From Micromonospora sp. CP22 (GTDB lineage Bacteria > Actinomycetota > Actinomycetes > Mycobacteriales > Micromonosporaceae): 64,000 nt of DNA. The translations under genes and the position numbers were made by a program. The notes beneath the pieces are model-generated. The model searched no databases. It worked only from the letters and a program-made list of their open reading frames with translations, and had not been told where the DNA came from. Positions 32,903 through 41,124 of the stretch are shown here, piece after piece. Every line of letters begins with the position of its first letter. Position 1 is the stretch's first letter. The stretch spans positions 1-64,000 of the forward strand of contig NZ_VCJO01000011.1 of NCBI RefSeq assembly GCF_009712475.1, in the 5' to 3' direction.

Positions 32903-34126
32903 CTATTCTTGCCCGGTCAGGTCGGTGTGCCAAGGGGTAATCGCCCAGGGCACGCCGAGTTCCGACGGCAACCGACCCTGATCGGCCACCTGACGTAGCA
33001 CCTCGTTCACGCCACGCACCCGAAGGACCCGTTGTGGACCGACACCGACGCTCTCCACCAGATCACCGTCGAGCAGCGTCGGCTCGGGCGACGCCTGCAA
33101 CGCGGTCAGCACGGCGGTGAACGGCGCGGTCCGGGCCAGCGGCGCGATCAGCGGCACCTGCGGATCGGCCCGATGAGCCAGCAGGTTCTCCAGCAGCCCA
33201 CGGCGGCCGGGCACCTCACCGGCGGTGGTCTCACCGGGCAGCCGCAACCGGTCGGTCGGGTACTCCAGCACCGCCCGACCGGCATCCCCGGTGACGATCA
33301 CCTCACCGGCGATGAAGTCCTCGCCGGCGAGGGTCACGGCGGCCACGATCGGCGGTCCGAGACGCGGCCGTACCCGCAGCACAGCAGTGTCGTCCACCTC
33401 GATCGGCCGGACCCGGTACCGCTCCACCTCGATGCTGACCGGCTCCACTGGGCCACCACCGACCGCCTCGGCGACCGCCAGGCACTGCATCACCGCGTGG
33501 GCGAGGGGGTTGGCCAAGGCTCCGTCGAGCACCGGACGCCCGTCGAGCAGGCGACGCCCGGCCCAGGGCGCGCGGGCGTAGTAGGCGTCCGGGCGTTGCC
33601 AGGCGGCCACCGTGGCGATGCCGGTGACCGCACCCAGCCGTCCCGCCGACACCGCGTCGGTCAACATGGTCAGCGCCGCCGAACCGAGTGCCTGGAAACC
33701 GACCTGCACGACCCGCCCGGTGCTGCCCAGTGCGGCGGTCAGTGCCTCGTGCTCGGCGGTGCACAGCACCGGTGGCTTCTCCAGCAGCACGTCCGCTCCG
33801 GCGGCCACCGCCTCCCGGGCGATCGGCAGGTGGGTGTGCGGTGGAGTGCAGATGACCACCACGTCCGGCGAGACGTCGGCGAGCATCGCGCGGTGGTCGG
33901 TGAACACCGGGACGTCGGCCGGGACCGGAGCCGTCGGTTCCGGCTCGATCGGATTGGTGTCGACCAGCGCGGCCAGCCGTACCCGACCCTCGTCGTGCAA
34001 CCGACCGATCACCCGACGGTGCCAGCGACCGTGCCCGTTCGCCCCGACCAGCGCCACGCGCGGAACGTTAATAGGGGCCCCTTCCTCTACCGCAGGCGTT
34101 AACAAGGTGCCCTTCCTTACCGTCAT
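32903..34126 (-). CDS. Gfo/Idh/MocA-family NAD(P)-dependent oxidoreductase
   Basis: Up to 407 residues. Rossmann motif VALVGANGHGRWHRR, then the family's VLLEKPPVL with the catalytic-type lysine, and a C-terminal alpha/beta substrate domain. It probably oxidises or reduces a sugar or uronate derivative; the substrate is unknown. ATG 34126 overlaps the stop of the upstream reductase gene as ATGA. The first ~22 codons, however, are a translation of interspersed repeat B, so GTG 34057, which begins right at the Rossmann strand, is a serious alternative. It is last in the leftward uronate operon. Confidence 0.82.
   Translation of the reverse strand: MTVRKGTLLTPAVEEGAPINVPRVALVGANGHGRWHRRVIGRLHDEGRVRLAALVDTNPIEPEPTAPVPADVPVFTDHRAMLADVSPDVVVICTPPHTHLPIAREAVAAGADVLLEKPPVLCTAEHEALTAALGSTGRVVQVGFQALGSAALTMLTDAVSAGRLGAVTGIATVAAWQRPDAYYARAPWAGRRLLDGRPVLDGALANPLAHAVMQCLAVAEAVGGGPVEPVSIEVERYRVRPIEVDDTAVLRVRPRLGPPIVAAVTLAGEDFIAGEVIVTGDAGRAVLEYPTDRLRLPGETTAGEVPGRRGLLENLLAHRADPQVPLIAPLARTAPFTAVLTALQASPEPTLLDGDLVESVGVGPQRVLRVRGVNEVLRQVADQGRLPSELGVPWAITPWHTDLTGQE
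34067..34120 (+). repeat. 54-base interspersed repeat, copy B
   Basis: Begins GTTAATAGGGGCCCCTT and ends GTGCCCTTCCTTAC; same element as copy A at 31233-31286 in the opposite orientation. It sits within the first codons of the oxidoreductase gene, right at its junction with the reductase gene. Confidence 0.85.
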
Positions 34127-35607
34127 ACCGCATTGGACAGGGTGGGGAGTACGCCGTGGCGGTGCAGGTCGGTGAGCCACGCCACCAGGTCGGCCCGGAC
34201 CTGCTCGTCGGCGGCGACCTCGGGTGGGACGACCTCGTCGAGGCCGAGGATCGCGTCCACCGCCCCGGCCGGGGTCTGCGGCGCGGCGGCCAGGGCCGCG
34301 CGGATCACCTCCGCCAGCGGGTCGTCCAGCGGCAGGGCGCTGCCGTCGTCGGCGCTGCCCTGGCTGAACCGGATCCAGGCGGCCACGACGAGCGCCGCCC
34401 AGCGCGCCGACCGTCCGGCCGCGCGCAGGTCGGCGATCGTGTGCAGGACACGCTGCGGCAGCTTCTGCGAACCGTCCATCGCCACCTGGAGGGTGCGGTG
34501 CCGGATCGCCGGGTTGCCGAAGCGTTCCAGCACCTGCTCGCCGTAGGCGACCACGTCCACCCCGTCGGGCGGGGCGAAGCTGGCGGCCACGTCCTCGGCG
34601 ATCATCCGGCGCAGCACGTCGCCCAGATGCGGCATCGCGAGGGCGTCCGCGATCGTCTCGCGGCCGGCCAACGCACCGAGGTAGGCGGTCGCCGAGTGCA
34701 CGCCGTTGAGGGCGCGCAGCTTCAACCGCTCCCACGGGCCCGCGTCCGCGCAGAGCACCGCCCCGGCACGGTCCCAGGCGGGACGACCGCCGGGGAAGTC
34801 GTCCTCGATGACCCACTGGGTGTACGGCTCGGCCGCCACCGCCGCGAGGTCCTCCACGCCGAGCGCGTGTCGGGCCGCCGCGAGGGTCTCCGGGGTGCTG
34901 GCCGGGACGATCCGGTCCACCATGGTGCCCGGGAAACCGACCTGTGTCCCGACCCAGTCGACCACCTGTCCCGGGGTGTCCGCGTACGCCATGCACTGGG
35001 TGACCAGGCCGCGTAGCCGGCGGCCGTTGGCGGGCAGGTTGTCGCAGCTGACCAGGGCGATCGGCCCGGCGTCGGCGGCCGCACGGGCCAGCAGCCCACG
35101 GACCAGCAGCCCCGGCACGGTGACCGGCGGCCGGTCGGTGGTCAGGTCGGCGACCAGGTCGGCGTCGGGACGTAGCGTGCCCGCGGCCGGGTCGAGCTGG
35201 TACGCCTTCTCGGTCACGGTCAGGGTGACCACCCGGATCGCCGGGTCGGCCAGCAGCGCCACCACCGCCTGCGGGTCGGCGGCGGCCAGTCGCACCCCGG
35301 CCAGCGACCCGACCACCCGGGTACGCCGGTCGTCAGCGGAGAGCGTGCTGACGCTGAACAGATTGTCCTGGGCGGCCAGCGTCTCCACGAGCGTCGCGTT
35401 GCGGGGCGCCACGCCGACGATGCCCCAGTCGCCACCGGCCAGCCCGATCGCCTGTTCGGTGTAGACGGCCTGGTGGGCGCGGTGGAACGCGCCCAGCCCG
35501 AGGTGCACGACTCCGGCGCGTACCGTGCCTGGACGGATCAGTGGGCGGGCCTCGGCGGGTAACCGGCGTACCACGTCCAACCCGAGCCGGGACGCGCCCA
35601 CGGTCAC
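34123..35607 (-). CDS. Mannitol dehydrogenase-family uronate reductase (tagaturonate/fructuronate reductase)
   Basis: 494 residues of the long-chain mannitol dehydrogenase family. Evidence: HLGLGAFHRAHQAVYTE at the N terminus, VSCDNLPANGRRLRG, and the catalytic lysine block RLKLRALNGVHSATAYLG. With uronate isomerase in the same operon, the likely reaction is NADH-dependent reduction of D-tagaturonate or D-fructuronate to D-altronate or D-mannonate. GTG 35607 overlaps the dehydratase stop (GTGA). UxaB- and UxuB-like roles cannot be told apart by eye. Confidence 0.87.
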   Translation of the reverse strand: MTVGASRLGLDVVRRLPAEARPLIRPGTVRAGVVHLGLGAFHRAHQAVYTEQAIGLAGGDWGIVGVAPRNATLVETLAAQDNLFSVSTLSADDRRTRVVGSLAGVRLAAADPQAVVALLADPAIRVVTLTVTEKAYQLDPAAGTLRPDADLVADLTTDRPPVTVPGLLVRGLLARAAADAGPIALVSCDNLPANGRRLRGLVTQCMAYADTPGQVVDWVGTQVGFPGTMVDRIVPASTPETLAAARHALGVEDLAAVAAEPYTQWVIEDDFPGGRPAWDRAGAVLCADAGPWERLKLRALNGVHSATAYLGALAGRETIADALAMPHLGDVLRRMIAEDVAASFAPPDGVDVVAYGEQVLERFGNPAIRHRTLQVAMDGSQKLPQRVLHTIADLRAAGRSARWAALVVAAWIRFSQGSADDGSALPLDDPLAEVIRAALAAAPQTPAGAVDAILGLDEVVPPEVAADEQVRADLVAWLTDLHRHGVLPTLSNAV

Positions 35608-36905
35608 CGCCACGCCGGGCCGTCCGGGAAGCGGAAGGTGGTGATCGACTCGGGACGCATGGTGGCGCTGTAGCCCGGCGCGGTGGGCAGCAGGTAGCGC
35701 CCGTCGCGGGTGCGTACCGGGTCGACGAAGTGCTCGTGCAGGTGGTCGACGTACTCGATCATCCGTCCCTCCAGACTGGTGCCCACCCGTAGGTAGTCGA
35801 AGATGGCCAGGTGCTGCACGTACTCGCAGAGGCCGACACCACCGGCGTGCGGGCAGACCGGCACCCCGAACTTCGCCGCCATCAGGATCTCGGCGAGCAC
35901 CTCGTTGACCCCGCCCACCCGGCAGGCGTCGATCTGCATCACGCCGATCGCCTCGGCCTGGAGCAGCTGTTTGAAGATGACCCGGTTCGCGGCCACCTCC
36001 CCGGTGGCGACCCGGCACCGCCCGCCGGTCAGCTCCTCCATCGCGCGGGCGATGCGGGCGTGGCCGAGGATGTCGTCGGCGTGGGTCGGCTCCTCGATCC
36101 AGTACGGGTCCACCTCGACGAGGGCCGTCATGTTGGTGATCGCCTCGTCGACGTCCCACACCTGGTTGGCGTCCATCATCAGCAGCGCGTCGGGGCCGAT
36201 CTCCGCCCGGATGATCCGGGCCCGCCGCAGGTCGTCGGCGGGCGGCCCACCGACCTTCATCTTCATCGCCCGCCACCCCTGGGCGTACGCGTCCCGGGTG
36301 AGCGCCCGGACCTTGTCGTCGGGGTAGCCGAGCCAACCCACCGAGGTGGTGTACGACGGGAAGCCGTCGCGGTCCAGCAGGCCGAGGCGGTCGGCGAGCC
36401 CGTCGCGCCCCTTGTCCAGGATCGCGGCGGCCTCGTCGGGGGTGAGCGCGTCGGTGATGTGGGTGAAGTCGACGTTGGCCACCAACTCGTCGGTGGGCAG
36501 TTCGGCCAGGTAACGCCACATGGGTTTGCCGGCCAGCTTGGCCCGCAGATCCCACACCGCGTTGACCAGGGCACCGGTGGCCATGTGGATGACCCCCTTC
36601 TCCGGCCCCAGCCAGCGCAACTGCACGTCGGCCGCGAGCGAGCGCCAGAACGCCACCGGCGCGGCGGCGATCTCCGCCACGTCGCGTCCCCGTACGTGGT
36701 GGGCCAGGGCGTCGACCGCCGCGCAGGTGATCTCGTTGCCCCGGCCGTTGGTGAAGGTGAAGCCGGCGCCGGTCGGTTCGCCGTCGGTGCTCAGCTCGAC
36801 GTACGTCGCCGAGTAGTCGCCCCGGTTGATCGCGTCGGAGCCGTCACCACTGGCGGCGGTGGGGAACCGTACATCGTGCACGGTGACGTCGGTGATGATG
36901 GTCAT
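35604..36905 (-). CDS. Enolase-superfamily sugar-acid dehydratase (L-fuconate dehydratase-like)
   Basis: 433 residues, mandelate racemase subgroup. Active-site pieces: the KxK pair in RAMKMKVGGP, metal ligands in LLMMDANQVWDVDEAI, YWIEEPTHADD and RVATGEVAANR, and the catalytic His in CPHAGGVGLCEYVQH. The N-terminal DGSDAINRGDYSATYVEL is typical of L-fuconate dehydratase. In this operon it may instead dehydrate altronate, mannonate or another pectin-derived sugar acid to a 2-keto-3-deoxy acid, since no UxaA is present. Its stop overlaps the reductase start. Confidence 0.85.
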   Translation of the reverse strand: MTIITDVTVHDVRFPTAASGDGSDAINRGDYSATYVELSTDGEPTGAGFTFTNGRGNEITCAAVDALAHHVRGRDVAEIAAAPVAFWRSLAADVQLRWLGPEKGVIHMATGALVNAVWDLRAKLAGKPMWRYLAELPTDELVANVDFTHITDALTPDEAAAILDKGRDGLADRLGLLDRDGFPSYTTSVGWLGYPDDKVRALTRDAYAQGWRAMKMKVGGPPADDLRRARIIRAEIGPDALLMMDANQVWDVDEAITNMTALVEVDPYWIEEPTHADDILGHARIARAMEELTGGRCRVATGEVAANRVIFKQLLQAEAIGVMQIDACRVGGVNEVLAEILMAAKFGVPVCPHAGGVGLCEYVQHLAIFDYLRVGTSLEGRMIEYVDHLHEHFVDPVRTRDGRYLLPTAPGYSATMRPESITTFRFPDGPAWR

Positions 36906-36908
36906 TGT

Positions 36909-36957
36909 TGCCTTCCGTTCGCGACTGCGGGGCCTCGCCGCACTGCGCTCCTGGCGC
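36909..36957. repeat. Short intergenic element between dehydratase and isomerase genes
   Basis: The 52-base spacer contains CGTTCGCGACTGCGGGGC followed by CGCACTGCGCTCCTGGCGCT. I recall near-identical spacers across Micromonospora genomes and treat it as a probable interspersed repeat; only one copy is in this window, so this is not proven here. Confidence 0.4.
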
Positions 36958-38385
36958 TCACCACGTCTCCCCGAACTTGAAGACCCGCTTCGGCAGTCGG
37001 TACGCGAGGTCGACCATGGTCTCGGCGGCCTCGTCCATGGGCAGCCGGTGCTCGGCGACCAGCCGGGCCAGGAAACCGGCGTCGATGCGGCGTGCCACGT
37101 CGTGGCGGACCGGGATGGAACAGAACGCGCGGGTGTCGTCGACGAACCCGGCGGTGTTGTAGAAACCGGCGGTCTCGGTCACCGCCTCGCGGAAGCGGCG
37201 CAGCACCTCGGGGGAGTCCAGGAACCACCAGGGGGCACCGAGCAGCAGGGCGGCGTACCCACCGGCCAGCGGTGCCAGCTCCCGGGTGAAGGTGTCCTCG
37301 TCGAGGGTGTACAGCACCACCCGCAGCCGAGGGTCGTTGCCGTGGGCGTCCAGCAGCGGGGCGAGGGCGTGCACGTACTCGGTGACCTGCGGGATGTCGC
37401 CGCCCACGTCGCGGCCGTGCCGGGCGTACAACCACCGGTTGTGGTTGCGCACCGCCCCCGGATGCAGCTGCATGACCAGGCCGTCGTCGAGCGACATCCG
37501 GGCGAACTCCAGCAGCATGTGCGCGCGGAACGCCTCCGGGTCACCCGGCTCGGCCACGCCCCGCCGCGCCCGGTCGAACAGCGTCGCCGCGTCGGCACCG
37601 AGGTCGAGGGTCCGGGCGGTCGGGTGGCCGTGGTCGGAGGAGGTGGCACCGGCGGCGATGAAGGCGGCCCGGCGGGCGCGCAGGGCGGCCAGATAGCCGG
37701 CGTACGTCCCGGTGTCCTCTCCGGTGATCTCGCCGAGCTGGTCGACGTTCGCCGACCAGCCCTCGAAGTCCAGGTCGACCACGTTGTCGGGGCGGAAGGT
37801 GGTGACCACCCGTCCGCCCGGCCCGCCCCAGCCGTCGGCGGCCAGCTTGGCGTGCCGACCCAGGTCGTCCAGGGGTGACTCGGTGGTGGCGAGCACCTCG
37901 ATGTTGAACCGCTCGAACAGCGCCCGGGGGCGGAAGCCGGGCTCGGCGAGCCGGGCGGCCAGGGCGTCGTAGACCTCGTCCGCGGTGCTCGGCGTGAGCC
38001 GCGTGTCGACGCCGAACACCTCGGTGAAGGTCTGCTCCAGCCACAGCCGTGACGGGGTGCCGCGGAACAGGTGCCAGTGGTCGGCGAAACGACGCCAGAT
38101 CCGTCGCCCGTCGGTCTCCACCGGGCTGCCGTCGCGGCTGGGTACGCCCAGCTCGCCGGGCGGGACGCCCTGGCTGAGCAGCATCCGGGTCAGGTAGTGG
38201 TCGGGCACGATGAGCAACTGGGACGGGTCGGGGAAGGGCTGGTCCTCGGCCAGCAGTGTCGGGTCCACGTGCCCGTGCGGGGAGATGATGGGCAACTGCG
38301 CCACCAGCGCGTACAGCTCCCGGGCCAGCGCGCGTTGGCCCGGCTCGGCGGGGAGGAGCAGGTCGGGTCTGGTCGAGGTGGGCAC
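36958..38385 (-). CDS. uxaC: Uronate (glucuronate/galacturonate) isomerase
   Basis: 475 residues, amidohydrolase-superfamily uronate isomerase, close to the usual length of about 470. ISPHGHVDP at residues ~34-42 gives the metal-binding histidines, and the NRWLYARHGRDVGGD, WWFLDSPEVLRRFREAVTE and HDVARRIDAGFLARLV blocks are family-typical. It interconverts D-galacturonate and D-tagaturonate, or D-glucuronate and D-fructuronate, the first intracellular step after pectin breakdown. It lies between a Gfo/Idh oxidoreductase and the dehydratase in one leftward operon. Confidence 0.93.
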   Translation of the reverse strand: MPTSTRPDLLLPAEPGQRALARELYALVAQLPIISPHGHVDPTLLAEDQPFPDPSQLLIVPDHYLTRMLLSQGVPPGELGVPSRDGSPVETDGRRIWRRFADHWHLFRGTPSRLWLEQTFTEVFGVDTRLTPSTADEVYDALAARLAEPGFRPRALFERFNIEVLATTESPLDDLGRHAKLAADGWGGPGGRVVTTFRPDNVVDLDFEGWSANVDQLGEITGEDTGTYAGYLAALRARRAAFIAAGATSSDHGHPTARTLDLGADAATLFDRARRGVAEPGDPEAFRAHMLLEFARMSLDDGLVMQLHPGAVRNHNRWLYARHGRDVGGDIPQVTEYVHALAPLLDAHGNDPRLRVVLYTLDEDTFTRELAPLAGGYAALLLGAPWWFLDSPEVLRRFREAVTETAGFYNTAGFVDDTRAFCSIPVRHDVARRIDAGFLARLVAEHRLPMDEAAETMVDLAYRLPKRVFKFGETW

Positions 38386-38408
38386 GGAAAGCGGCTCCTG
38401 TGGTCGAG

Positions 38409-39737
38409 TCAGTCGAGGGTGAGCAGGTCGGCGACCCGTACCGGGGCGCCGGTGTCGAAGGACCGGTTGGCGGCCAGGCCGGTGAGCAGGGCCAGGGCGC
38501 CGTCGCGGGCGCTGGCGGCGCGGTGCAGCGGATCGGGTACGCCGCCGAACAGCACCTGGGTCATCCGGGCGTCGGCCCCGCCGTGCCCGTGGCGGGTGTA
38601 CCCGTCGACCTCGATGCGTCGTGGCGGTGACCAGAAGGGACGCAGGGTCAGCGTGGCGGCGCCGCCCTCCTCGGCGGCCTGGTCACCGTGCAGCGCGGCG
38701 CCCTTGAGCGCGCCCGCCGCGGCCGGGCTGACGAACTCGCTCTCGGTGACCTCCAGTTCGAGGCGGCCACGGCTGCCGTTGACCATCACCCGGTAGCCCT
38801 CCCAGGGCGCGTACGCGGTGAGGTGGTAGGTCATCGTGGCCCCGCTGGAGTAGGTGACCAGCACCGCCATGTCGTCCTCGATGCTGACCCCCGGGGCGAA
38901 GACGTTGCGGTCCCGGTGGTAGCCGTCCTCGGCCTCGGCGTCGAGGTACAGCTCGCGCAGCCGGGGATGCTCGGCCAGCCGCAATGCGAACGGGTCGTCG
39001 TCGGCGGCCGGGCAGCCGTGCGCCCGGTCGTAGTCGCGGGCGTAGCCGTGCCGCCGACCGGTGTCGCCGTAGAAGAACAGTCTGCCGGCGGCGTACACCT
39101 GCACGGGTGTGGCGTCCAACCACCAGTTGACCAGGTCGAAGTGGTGGCTGGCCTTGTGCACCATGAGACCGCCGGAGTTGGCCTTGTCGCGGTGCCAGCG
39201 GCGGAAGTAGTCGGCGCCGTGGCGTACGTCGAGCAGCCACTCGAAGTGCACCGACCCGATCTCGCCGACCGCGCCCTCGGCCAGCAGCCGGCGCAGTTGC
39301 TCGTGCAGCGGGTTGTAGCGGTAGTTGAAGGCCACCGTCACCCGCCGCCCGGTACGCCGGGTCGCGTCGAGGATGCGCTGGCAGCGCGGTGCGTCGGTGG
39401 TCATCGGTTTCTCGGTGACCACGTCGCAGCCGGCCTCCAGGGCGGCCACCACGTACGCGTCGTGGGTGACGTCCACCGAGGTCACCAGCACCACGTCGAC
39501 GTGCTCCTTGACCAGCATCGCGGCGAAGTCGTCCGCGTGGTACGTCGGCACCGGCCGGTGGCCCAGCTCGCCGAGCCACCGGTTGTGGGCGTCCATCCGC
39601 GCCTGGTTGACGTCGGCGAAGGCGACCAGTTCGGCGGTGTCGGCGTGGTCGCGCACCAGCGCCCGGACGAACATCTCGGCGCGGGCGCCGGTGCCGACCA
39701 CGGCGTGCCGTGCCCGTCTGCCAGGTTGCGGTGACAC
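38409..39737 (-). CDS. Gfo/Idh/MocA-family oxidoreductase
   Basis: 442 residues. Rossmann motif AVVGTGARAEMFVRAL, CDVVTEKPMTT with the conserved lysine, and FNYRYNPLHEQL, HRDKANSGGLMVHKASHHFD in the substrate domain. This larger subtype is common in polysaccharide-utilisation loci. It probably acts on an unsaturated or decorated uronate; no substrate can be assigned. GTG 39737 follows GAGGAGG by eight bases. As first gene of the leftward uronate operon it is preceded by a LacI-type operator at 39761-39774 placed just downstream of a plausible promoter. Confidence 0.88.
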   Translation of the reverse strand: MSPQPGRRARHAVVGTGARAEMFVRALVRDHADTAELVAFADVNQARMDAHNRWLGELGHRPVPTYHADDFAAMLVKEHVDVVLVTSVDVTHDAYVVAALEAGCDVVTEKPMTTDAPRCQRILDATRRTGRRVTVAFNYRYNPLHEQLRRLLAEGAVGEIGSVHFEWLLDVRHGADYFRRWHRDKANSGGLMVHKASHHFDLVNWWLDATPVQVYAAGRLFFYGDTGRRHGYARDYDRAHGCPAADDDPFALRLAEHPRLRELYLDAEAEDGYHRDRNVFAPGVSIEDDMAVLVTYSSGATMTYHLTAYAPWEGYRVMVNGSRGRLELEVTESEFVSPAAAGALKGAALHGDQAAEEGGAATLTLRPFWSPPRRIEVDGYTRHGHGGADARMTQVLFGGVPDPLHRAASARDGALALLTGLAANRSFDTGAPVRVADLLTLD

Positions 39738-39760
39738 CTAGCGATCCTCCTCGATCTCTC

Positions 39761-39774
39761 TGCAAACCTTTGCA
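39761..39774. promoter_or_regulatory. LacI-type operator of the leftward uronate operon
   Basis: TGCAAACCTTTGCA: perfect TGCAAA/TTTGCA half-sites around CC, fitting the LacI-family pattern TGnAAn..nTTnCA. It sits between the likely promoter (39779-39807) and the first gene, where a bound repressor would block initiation or elongation. Confidence 0.8.
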
Positions 39775-39778
39775 CCGA

Positions 39779-39807
39779 AGTAACCACGGTCGATTGGCTC
39801 GCGTCAA
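39779..39807 (-). promoter_or_regulatory. Candidate promoter of the leftward uronate operon
   Basis: On the minus strand, TTGACG (39807-39802) and GTTACT (39784-39779) with a 17-base spacer, immediately upstream of the LacI-type operator. Confidence 0.6.
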
Positions 39808-39901
39808 CGACGGTTCAAAAATCGGCGGCTTTTGCCCCATTTGGAGGGCATACCTGTGCATGGTGAGCGGCCCGCCGAAACACAGCTGTAATCATCCACC
39901 G

Positions 39902-39930
39902 TTGACACTGGAGCAACCGTTTGCATTAAT
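39902..39930 (+). promoter_or_regulatory. Promoter and operator of the LacI regulator gene
   Basis: TTGACA (39902-39907) and ATTAAT (39925-39930) with a 17-base spacer. The spacer contains GCAACCGTTTGC (39913-39924), a second LacI-type operator related to the one at 39761. Repressor binding would cover the promoter, so autoregulation is expected. Confidence 0.75.
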
Positions 39931-39974
39931 TGGCGGCACCCGTGACCGCCGACACATCGACGAAGGGGGCCTGG

Positions 39975-41105
39975 ATGCCAGTCACCATCAGGGACGTCGC
40001 TCGGGCCTCCGGCGTGCACATCTCCACCGTCTCCCGCACCTTCTCGGCACCCCACCTGGTGAATCCGGAGACCAGGGTGCGCGTGCTCGCGTGCGCCGAG
40101 GACCTGGGCTACCGGCCCAACCGCGCCGCTCGCGCGCTGATCACCGGCCGTACCCACAACATCGGGCTGATCATCGCCGACATCGCCAACCCCTTCTTCC
40201 CGCCACTGATCAAGGCGGCGGAGAGCCAGGCCCGCCACCGCGACTACCACGTTTTCGTGGCCGACACCAACGAGGACGCCGCGGCCGAGGAGGAGCTGGT
40301 CCACGCGTTGGCCAAGCAGGTCGACGGTGTGCTGCTGTGCAGCCCACGGATGAGCAACAGCTTGATCGAGCAGCTCAGCCGGGAGGTGCCACTGGTGGTG
40401 GTGAACCGGCAGTTGGCCGGGCTGCCGTGCGTGCTGATGGACGTCGGGCAGGGTGCCCGCACGGCCATCGAGCACCTCGTCGGGCTGGGCCACCGGGAGA
40501 TCGCGCTGCTCGGCGGCCCACGTGGCTCATGGACCAGCCGGGAGATCCGGCGAGCGGCCAACGCCGCCGCCCGGACCGTCGGCGCGGACCTGACGGTCAT
40601 CGGCCCCAACCCACCCACCGAGACCGGCGGTCTCGCCCAGGCGGAGCAGGTCCGCCGGGCCGGTGTCACCGCCGTGCTCGCCTACAACGACCTGATGGCG
40701 ATCGGCCTCCTGGAGGGGCTCGACGCGATCGGGGTCCGGGTGCCGCAGGAGGTCAGCGTCGTCGGCGTCGACGACATCTCGCTGAGCCGACTCACCCGCC
40801 CCAAATTGACGACGGTGGCCACACCTACCGCGGCCGCCGGCCGGACGGCCGTCGACATGCTGCTGCAACAGGACACCGACGCGCCGCGCACCGCGCGGGG
40901 CGGCGGTGCCGGCGTTGCCGTCGGCGTCCGTCGCACCACCGCACAGGTAATGCTCCAGACCGAGCTGGTCATCCGCGACTCCACCGGGCCGGGCCCCTAC
41001 GCCGACCCGGAACGTCCCGAAGCCGCTGCCGCTGGCCCGGGCCCGCATCGCCGTGCGGACCCGGGCAACCCGATCGTGGCCGCCGGTGACGTCGTCGCCT
41101 CCTAA
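39975..41105 (+). CDS. LacI-family transcriptional regulator of uronate utilisation
   Basis: 376 residues. Helix-turn-helix at residues 1-~55 (TIRDVARASGVHISTVSRTF, hinge YRPNRAARAL), then a periplasmic-binding-protein-like ligand domain (NIGLIIADIANPFF, VVGVDDISLSRLTRPKLTTV). It differs from standard members in an extended, Gly/Ala/Pro-rich C terminus. Divergent from the uronate enzymes and followed by the importer genes 19 bases on, it most likely represses both arms and responds to a pectin-derived uronate. ATG 39975 follows GAAGGGGG. Confidence 0.9.
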   Translation: MPVTIRDVARASGVHISTVSRTFSAPHLVNPETRVRVLACAEDLGYRPNRAARALITGRTHNIGLIIADIANPFFPPLIKAAESQARHRDYHVFVADTNEDAAAEEELVHALAKQVDGVLLCSPRMSNSLIEQLSREVPLVVVNRQLAGLPCVLMDVGQGARTAIEHLVGLGHREIALLGGPRGSWTSREIRRAANAAARTVGADLTVIGPNPPTETGGLAQAEQVRRAGVTAVLAYNDLMAIGLLEGLDAIGVRVPQEVSVVGVDDISLSRLTRPKLTTVATPTAAAGRTAVDMLLQQDTDAPRTARGGGAGVAVGVRRTTAQVMLQTELVIRDSTGPGPYADPERPEAAAAGPGPHRRADPGNPIVAAGDVVAS

Positions 41106-41124
41106 CGCCAAGGAGTGAGCGCAC

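Noticed and set aside
39930..39974. Earlier start for the LacI regulator
   Set aside because: It would overlap the -10 element and operator, and the helix-turn-helix begins directly after ATG 39975.
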